Source of the DNA: Xanthoparmelia taractica
Lineage: Eukaryota; Ascomycota; Lecanoromycetes; Lecanorales; Parmeliaceae
Assembly: GCA_033085395.1 (NCBI GenBank)
Contig: JANQBS010000053.1
Location: 1-64,000, forward strand
Direction of reading: 5' to 3'
Length of the DNA: 64,000 nt
A program made the position numbers and the translations under genes. The notes below the pieces were generated by a model, which was not told the DNA's origin, did not search any database, and saw only the letters and a program-made list of their open reading frames with translations. How positions within the stretch are numbered: position 1 is the first letter of the stretch; each line of letters opens with the position of its first letter. Of this stretch, positions 57,064 to 64,000 are shown one piece after another.

Positions 57064-60000
57064 GATTTGATCGATGTTGGAAGCTGGTGAGGGCAGCTGT
57101 GAGTAGTGGCCCCAGTAATGAGGACAGTGAATAAAGAGGATCAGAGTTCCTTTTATGTGCGAGAGGCCGTGATGTGCCACTTCTACTCGACCATTATGAT
57201 TCTCCTAAAGAATATCGCTGCTGGACTCCCCGAATCGCACCGAGACAGCCCGTCAAACTCGCAACCTTCATATCTTGATGCTTGAGAGTCACAAGCCCAT
57301 AACTGTCGAGCGAGACAATCCGAAAATAGGCTGCTGACAACCAAATGAAAGGACACTAGTCGAAAAGGGGAGAAAGATCCTCCAACGTTATACTGAGCTT
57401 ACGGGCTGCTCCCCCACTTTCGTAGGTTGCGGCCTACTCCAGATGCAGGTCAGCGAACCGTCGGTCTAGACCCCAATGGCTTGCTGGCAGATAATGCTAT
57501 GCGGCCTTGGTCGATGCCTATTCGGTTGTCTGGAATCGCATCTGCAAATCTGGAACGTCGATATTTGAAAGCTATTTGCCTGGGTTTCTGCTTCCTGCAA
57601 CACCCTCCTACCCTGAAGGCATGAAATCAGTCACTGTGAGTGGACTCTGGCTTTTGGCTCGAGAATCAATAGAGTAGTCTCAGCTAGCGACCACAGTGCT
57701 GGCATCACGCTTTTCGTGTCGAGCAGTAATCAATTTATTGTAATCGAAACGCCATGCTCCTCAAGCAAAGGTGGCAGAACACTTGCGCTAGCTACAGTGG
57801 CCCTCAAAGCTTTAAGAATGAGGATTGGGGCGAGAGTCATAGATCTTACCAATTGGTGAAAAGAGATTGCAGCGCTGAACAGGCCTTTCGGTTGACACTG
57901 ATCGTGGACGTCGCAGAACCATGCGAGATCGCCAAAGACCAGAGTCAATATAACCCCAGCGCTTACTCTTTGCGCGCAATATAGTTCAAAACGGTCAAGC
58001 GTCGCTGCCATGACAAATACCTGCTTCAAAACAAGGAATATGGTGCAAAAATATTCGCTGCAGGCTCCCATCAGCTCTATACTTGCGAAACCCGCGCGTA
58101 AAGAAGGTATCCATTTCAACCCAAGCTAACCTCTTTCACTTCTCCTGTGCGTGGCATGCTGTAACGCCAATATTTTACCAAGCCCGCGCTTATTCAAAAA
58201 TTCGACGGGACTGAATGCTGAATGGGCACTTGGGTAGCAAATCATACCCAGAAAATGAGGTGTCTGGATAAGAGAACTCACAATGGGCCTATGGCACAGT
58301 CGGGTATCTCGTCAATGGGTAAATGCACTCACAATGTTGCACGTGCTCCTTCTGTAGGATCACTTCTCAACAGAATGACGGGGGCTCGGGGCTCCTGTAC
58401 GCTGAGCTTACGTGAGCTTACTTTACTCGAGTGGAGATCTTCGACCGGATCTGCCCGAACCGCCTTTTATGCTGAACTTGCTATATCACCATCATGCCTT
58501 ACCCGATTCTCGAGACTTTATACATCAATGCACCACCTAGTGTAAACCTCGCCGCTTAATGAAACGATTCCTGACCATGACGGCCAAGAGTGACAGTGCT
58601 TGTCAATTTCGATTCACAGCATCAAGTCTAGAACCTCATGCTCGTAGTTCAGCCGGGCTGTCCACTCGAAGCTGATGTAACTTGATTAAAGCACTACCTG
58701 TATTGCTAAGCTCACGTTGAAAGTTTCCAAGGGTAATCTAAGCGCGACTCATGTCCAATATACATAATAACAGAAACCGAATTTTACTACTGCCAACTCG
58801 ACCGCAAGGTCCTCTTCCGAGGAGAGAGAGTCTGATGTCAAGGGTGTATCTGGTACGTGCAGATACCGTAGAAGTGTGTGCCACCGCCTCTGCCGTTATC
58901 AGCATAGGTGTACGCCCAAAGGTCAGCTTTGATGGGAGCTTTGGCATGTGTGTAGATCAGGGACAAGGTGTAATCTCTCGTGTCTGAACCTATCGTCTAG
59001 CCAACGGCTTTGGTAAAACCCTTCCACCTCTCAGCCATGCAATGACCGGTGGACTGGCCGTTACAGTAAAAAGCAACGAAGCGGATAAAACTCGAGTGGC
59101 CTGTTGCGGCAACCGCGCTTAAACTCCTACCAATGAAACTTCTTCTCTGGAGTACATCACATACACTTGATCTCTCAATCGTCAATTACCATTGCATGGC
59201 CATCAGCAGTCGCCTAATTTGAGAGACTTGAAGTGCGGACTTGGTTCTACGCCGCAGTGTTTTTATGGCTACAGGAACGCCAACGAGGCAATGCCGGAAA
59301 TACCAGCCAACAAAAAGCTCGATCGACAATTCCAATAGCGGAGATCCCTTTGAAACGATGCTATCTTATGATGATGATATTAAATCCTTGTTATCTTGAA
59401 ACGCCAGCTGTGACAGTCCCGCGTCGTTCTTTCACGATTTGGCCGCAGGTTGATCTTACTTGATAGCCGAAAAAATTCAAGGATTCGCTCAAAGCCTTCT
59501 CTACCTTTGCATGCCACAACCCAGGTTGCAGAAAGTTTACAGACCAATCCACAAGCTTCATCCATTCGATGCCCCAAGTGATGGCGCCGGAATCCCGCAA
59601 ACCGAAGCGTACTTCCTTTGGAGCCCCTCTCGATAATGTTGGGCTGACCATGCAGGCAACCGCGAGATCAGCGGTACAAGACTCGATCTAGATTACCATA
59701 GACACCCTCTTTAGGCCAAGCTTCGTTGCGGCTTCCCACTTTCCTTTTAGCAAGGTCCGTGAATTCCCCCAACGAGTGGTCAGAATTTTCTTGTGAGGAG
59801 AAGGTACTGACTGAATGACGGAAGTCGAGGCTCGACGAAAGCAAGGAGTACCGATCATAGTCATCAAGAGACATGGGGTAGGAAACTAGACTGTGGAGGC
59901 TGAGCACCCCTTCAATTCATGGCTACTGCAAAAAGGTAGACACAAATGGAGATCACGCTGTTATTTGCCTCATGAGTATGGCTAAAAGCTGCAAGACTGA

Positions 60001-60455
60001 CCAATGGGCGAGCGGCCATCACGATTCCATCTCGGTGCCTGTCGGTGACTGGCTAAGTACATTGCGTTGTTTGCGATAAGAACGGAACAACGAAGCTGAT
60101 TCGTTCGATGGAATAGGTACCACTTGCTTGGATGCCAGATGCATGCAGTCATCCGTGCTCGCAGCCTTGATCTTGATCATCTTACATCATGTCATCTGTT
60201 GCTCCCTTCTCGCTGAACTCGATTGACTTGAAGTTTCAGCTTGGAGAAAATCTTTCTTCGTACTTTTGAATTCATGAAGTAAATTGTCGTATACTTTTCA
60301 GGGGAGAAGAGTCGTACTCTGTAAAATAATCTCCGGTGGATATTAGAGCTCTCAAGAGTATTTCACGCCATTATTCCTGACTCTGCAGCCTTTGGAATCT
60401 GTTTGCACTCAGAATCTCGTCCTTGCGACCAAGTGATTTTTCAACAGGGAACAAA
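57064..60455. other. Gene-poor stretch
   Basis: About 3.4 kb containing the promoter side of the peroxidase gene. Short frames on both strands (for example 57,730-58,119 on - and 58,222-58,545 on +) have no domain or splice support. No repeat or RNA gene was seen. Confidence 0.4.
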
Positions 60456-61631
60456 ATGCCTTTCTATCAAGAGCTTGGACGACATACTCCTCCGCCGCCT
60501 CCATATTCCTTAGTTCAACGCAACAGAGACAGCACAAAATCAGCGAATGAAGCCTCGCAACGATCGGATCCACCGCCGCCGCCTCCATATTTGAACAGTG
60601 CACCAAAGACTGAATGCACAATACCATCTATCTACGAGCTGGAGCAAACAGTGGCATGGGATGAATCAAAGTCCTCCCACAACGGCAATGCCTTTTCACT
60701 ACCGCCTATGCCTTTCCAAGTTTCCGCCGCGCAAACATCGAATCCAGGGCAAAGTCTTGAAGACTACCCGAGAAATCAATACTGCGAATCGATCCCATTC
60801 GGAATACCAGTTGAGCCCGAAATCGTACCCGGCTTTCAAGGCCATCCATTTCGGCCTCTTGCTGAGTTACCACTAGAGAGTGGGAGCCCTTCAGCGCCTC
60901 AGCAGAATCTTGTCTACAACCAAGGCACCGCGCTCAGACCCAATCACGATACATTGAACTTCCAATCACTAAGCACAGTATCCTCGGGTCAGAATGTTGC
61001 TTCCTGCAACCCACAAGCTCCGCCTCCTACTCTGGGTGCCATGCATCAGCAGCCGCTTCCTACATTCAGGAGACACTCAAGCACAAACATCACGTCGCTT
61101 GCCAATACGATGACCCTTGATGCCCTAGCATCCTTTGGTCCGTCCAGAACCATGTACTCACCGTCTCCTTTGCCGTCGCAGCAGGCTACCGAAAGGCGGG
61201 CGACGCTGACCCCACTACCCATATCGCAGCAATCTAAAATAGTTGGCAGGGTATCCGATATCCAGAATCTACTTGACGTGAACCCTGATTGCAGCGGCCA
61301 TAGAAACCCAAGCCACTGGTGTAGCAATGACACTCGTGCAATGACACAAGCAAAGGGCCAGGATTATGCGTCTCCCGCTCGGTTAGCTGGACCATCTAAA
61401 CATGGCACGTCTCATGAGGGGGTAAAGGGTCGCGACGTCTCGCATTCGAGCCATAGAAGGCCATCAGTATCTGTGAGGTTTGACCCATACAAGCGACGGC
61501 AATCAGAAGTGGCCGAACAGACGGAGCAAGGATCTGGGGGCATGGTCGATAAGGAGCGCGCCAAGTCGACACAGGTGGATAGTGACGTGGAAATGGACGA
61601 GGGTGAAGATGAAGTAGAGCGAAGCTACTGA
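60456..61631 (+). CDS. Unknown proline-rich disordered protein with two PPPY motifs
   Basis: A single exon of 391 aa from ATG 60,456 (MPFYQELGRHTPPPPPYSLV). The N-terminus carries PPPPPY at residues 12-17 and PPPPPPY at 39-45, both matching the PPxY consensus that binds WW domains (for example of Nedd4/Rsp5-type ubiquitin ligases). The rest is Ser/Pro/Gln-rich without a folded domain. The end is basic (RRPSVSVRFDPYKRRQSE), then acidic (DSDVEMDEGEDEVERSY). Such proteins can be adaptors or regulators, but no family is recognised and no function is assigned. The proline runs use mixed codons, so this is not a simple nucleotide repeat. A stop at 61,629-61,631 ends the frame. Confidence 0.65.
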   Translation: MPFYQELGRHTPPPPPYSLVQRNRDSTKSANEASQRSDPPPPPPYLNSAPKTECTIPSIYELEQTVAWDESKSSHNGNAFSLPPMPFQVSAAQTSNPGQSLEDYPRNQYCESIPFGIPVEPEIVPGFQGHPFRPLAELPLESGSPSAPQQNLVYNQGTALRPNHDTLNFQSLSTVSSGQNVASCNPQAPPPTLGAMHQQPLPTFRRHSSTNITSLANTMTLDALASFGPSRTMYSPSPLPSQQATERRATLTPLPISQQSKIVGRVSDIQNLLDVNPDCSGHRNPSHWCSNDTRAMTQAKGQDYASPARLAGPSKHGTSHEGVKGRDVSHSSHRRPSVSVRFDPYKRRQSEVAEQTEQGSGGMVDKERAKSTQVDSDVEMDEGEDEVERSY

Positions 61632-62241
61632 GAAGATGCTCGTCCACTTTGAGATGCTCGTCCAGGTTGATAGGCACAGGATCTCATGCTACTTTGGTAC
61701 CGCGCAGATATCACAGTGTAATGCAAACGACATAGGCCTTCAATGGTGACAGCAATTCTCAGTCTTTGGATTTTCCTGTTGAGGATGGTTTGTGTCAATG
61801 TTGTTAAGATTGTGCATATACGAGTCCAAGTTGGCGAGTAGGAATGATCAGGCACTCAGCCTATAAGATCACCGATTTCTATCTAACACTTTTAGCCTGA
61901 TTTCTCCGCAAAATGGATTTGGCTTACCCCGCACTCTTTGGGAAATCGGTAAGCCAATCACCGATGATACAACAGGATGAGGGTTTAGGGCTACCTATCA
62001 TTCTCGTCAACAAGCATTGCCGGTAACCGTTGAGCCTGCCGAAGAATGCTGATCGACAAGGGGAACATGAACATGTTGGCCATGTATATATTCGCCAAGC
62101 TCATCCCATCTCTTCCTTCCTTTTCCCCGCTTCTTGCCTTTCTGTCTGTTCTTATTAGTCTCAGTCATTCATACAACCTCACACTGGTCGTAAGATTCCG
62201 CGCAGCAATCCATATACCCTTTCCTTCCCTCCAGGATGCAT
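61632..62241. other. Intergenic stretch, promoter side of the MFS sugar transporter
   Basis: About 0.6 kb between two + strand genes. It becomes pyrimidine-rich (CTTCCTTTTCC-type) from about 62,105 to 62,235, just before the transporter ATG, as is usual for expressed fungal genes. No ORF is supported. Confidence 0.5.
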
Positions 62242-64000
62242 ATGCCAAAGATATACAATGTCTACTTCTTGGCAATCATCGCCACCGTTGGCGGTATGCT
62301 GTAAGTCGCTCATAATCCTTTCATTCCCTCAAAACCCCAACTCACACGGTCCCAGTTTCGGTTTTGACATTTCCTCCATCTCCGCCATCATTGGAACCCA
62401 ACAATATGTCGATTACTTTAACAACCCTTCCGGCACCACCCAAGGCGGCATCGGTGCCGCCCTTGCCGGCGGCTCAGTCATTGGCGCCATCATGGCCGGA
62501 CCGGTATCCAACCGCATTGGCCGCCGCGATGCCATTGCCTTTGCCTGCTTTTGGTGGCTGCTGGGCACCGCTATACAAGCGGGCTGTAACGGTGTAGGCA
62601 TGCTGGTTGTGGGTCGCTTCATCAACGGTATTTGTGTCGGCATCACATCCTCGCAGGTTCCCGTGTATTTGGTTGAGATTACGAAGAAGGAGAGGAGGGG
62701 CTCGATTGTTGTGATCCAGCAGTGGGCTATTGAGTGGGGGATCTTTATCATGTATTTTGTCGGGTATGGTATGCTGTGACCTACTTTCACAATCACGCTC
62801 CCTGAACGGCTGAAGCCATGAGCTTCTAATAAAAACTGATTTGAAACCTTTCATTAGGCTGCTCATTCATCGCTGGAACGAACTCGTTCAGGACCGCCTG
62901 GGCTATCCAATTCATCCCCTGTGTGTTCCTTCTAGCCGGTCTTCCGTTTCTGCCACGATCACCACGCTGGCTTGCAAAAGTCGGACGCGTCGACGAGGCC
63001 ATTGAGATCCTAGCCCGTATCCAAGCCGGCGGGGATGTCAACGACCCGCTCGTTGTGGCCGAGTGGGAGGAAATCACGACCATCCTAGCGGCTGAACGAG
63101 GTAAGAGCCCCAACACTTCTCACTGGGCCTCCATCCGATCCTCTTCGATAAGAGGAATACTAATCCGAACTCCTTTCACAAAGCCGGCCAACAAGGCTGG
63201 CGCCGCTTCTTCTACAACGGCATGTGGAAACGCACCTTCGCCGGCATGTCCGTTCAAGCATGGCAGCAATTGTCCGGTGCGAACGTCATGACCTACTACG
63301 TTGTATACATTTTTGATATGGCTGGCTTAACTGGCAACATCGGCCTCATCTCCTCAGGCATACAATACGCCATCTTCATCCTCGGCACCGCCGCCACCTT
63401 CTTCTTCATCGACGTCACAGGCCGCAGACCCTTACTCATCTACGGCGCCGTCGGCATGGGCATCTGCATGTTCGTCGTCGGCGGCGTGCTGGGCTCATAC
63501 GGCACCCCGCTACCCGACGGCCTCGATGGGAACCTAAGCGTAAAAGTGCAGGTGAAGGGCCCGCCCGCCAATACCGTCATCGCGTTCTGCTACCTGCTCG
63601 TGCTCATCTATTCCATCACACTGGCGCCCATTGCGTGGGTGTACGCGGCCGAAGTGTGGTCGCTCGAGACGCGCGCGACGGGCATGGCGCTCGCGTCCAT
63701 CGCCAACTGGCTTTTCAATTTCGCAATCGGCTTCTTTATTCCGCCGGCGTTTAAGAATATTTCGTGGAAGCTATTCATTATTTTCGGCGTGCTGTGTTTT
63801 GGCGCCGCGGTCCAGGCGTTCTTCACGTACCCTGAGACGGCGGGGAAGACGATTGAGGAGATTGAAATGTTGTTTGCCAAGGGGGCGGTTAAGGCGTGGA
63901 AGACGAAGCCGGGGGGGAGTCTGTTGGATGAGAAGATTGAGAGGTTGAAGGTGTTGCCGAGGGGTATTGGGGATGCGAAGGGGGAGAAGGAGGAGGGGGT
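62242..64000 (+). CDS. MFS sugar (hexose-type) transporter, 3' end beyond the window
   Basis: A plasma-membrane proton:sugar symporter or facilitator of the MFS sugar-porter family. Exons 62,242-62,300, 62,356-62,768, 62,858-63,100 and 63,184 to the window end join in phase. The product starts MPKIYNVYFLAIIATVGGML-FGFD and shows SNRIGRRDAI (loop 2-3 motif), GRFINGICVG, VPVYLVEITKKERRG, PRSPRWL (a PESPRWL variant), VQAWQQLSGANVMTYY (TM7, typical of monosaccharide porters), DVTGRRPLL, WVYAAEVWSLETRATG and PETAGKTIEEIE. About 510 residues are present without a stop, so only a short C-terminal tail is missing. Which sugar it carries cannot be told from sequence alone. Confidence 0.9.

Overview
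The window looks like nuclear DNA of a filamentous ascomycete (Pezizomycotina). Genes are split by short introns (about 48-75 nt) with GTRNGT-like donors and CTAAC/CTGAC-type branch sites. Gene-bearing DNA of roughly 50% GC alternates with two blocks of very AT-rich DNA that show the signature of repeat-induced point mutation (RIP). The protein families present (fungal-type Argonaute, Dal5-like and hexose-type MFS transporters, rhodopsin-domain PTH11-like protein, heme-thiolate peroxidase, GPI-anchored Cys-rich protein) fit this assignment. I cannot name the species.

Region 1 (1-11,010) is a nest of RIP-degraded mobile elements. The host is a tyrosine-recombinase (YR) retrotransposon on the + strand, cut by a 7.75-kb terminal-inverted-repeat DNA element (about 1,335-9,085) with a degraded hAT-like transposase, and cut again at about 84 by the end of another TIR element that runs off the window. 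Region 3 (27,605-32,210) is a full-length second copy of the same YR retrotransposon on the - strand. It has an A1-body-B1-A2-B2 split-direct-repeat layout, as in PAT/Ngaro-type elements, and recognisable reverse transcriptase and tyrosine recombinase remnants. The two copies face each other and bracket the gene island of region 2 as an inverted repeat of about 3.2 kb.

Region 2 (11,011-27,604) holds a probably broken unknown gene beside the element, a Dal5-like anion:cation symporter, a GPI-anchored Cys-rich surface protein, a membrane-anchored coiled-coil protein, and a WW-domain protein whose 3' end is built of duplicated 54-nt exons.

Region 4 (32,211-64,000) is ordinary but sparsely coding. 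It has a PTH11-like membrane protein, a complete Argonaute with an unusually long charged C-terminal insertion, a CCHC-like disordered protein, a 0.65-kb near-perfect palindromic repeat with GC-rich hairpins, a secreted heme-thiolate peroxidase/peroxygenase, a PPPY-motif disordered protein, and the start of a hexose-type MFS transporter cut by the window end. Long stretches between these (34.2-38.2, 41.9-46.1, 46.9-55.6, 57.1-60.4 kb) show only short doubtful ORFs.

The common thread is genome defence against repeats. There are heavily RIP-mutated elements, an Argonaute that keeps an acidic catalytic tetrad, and one gene next to an element that carries RIP-compatible nonsense changes. No operon-like or biosynthetic cluster is apparent.
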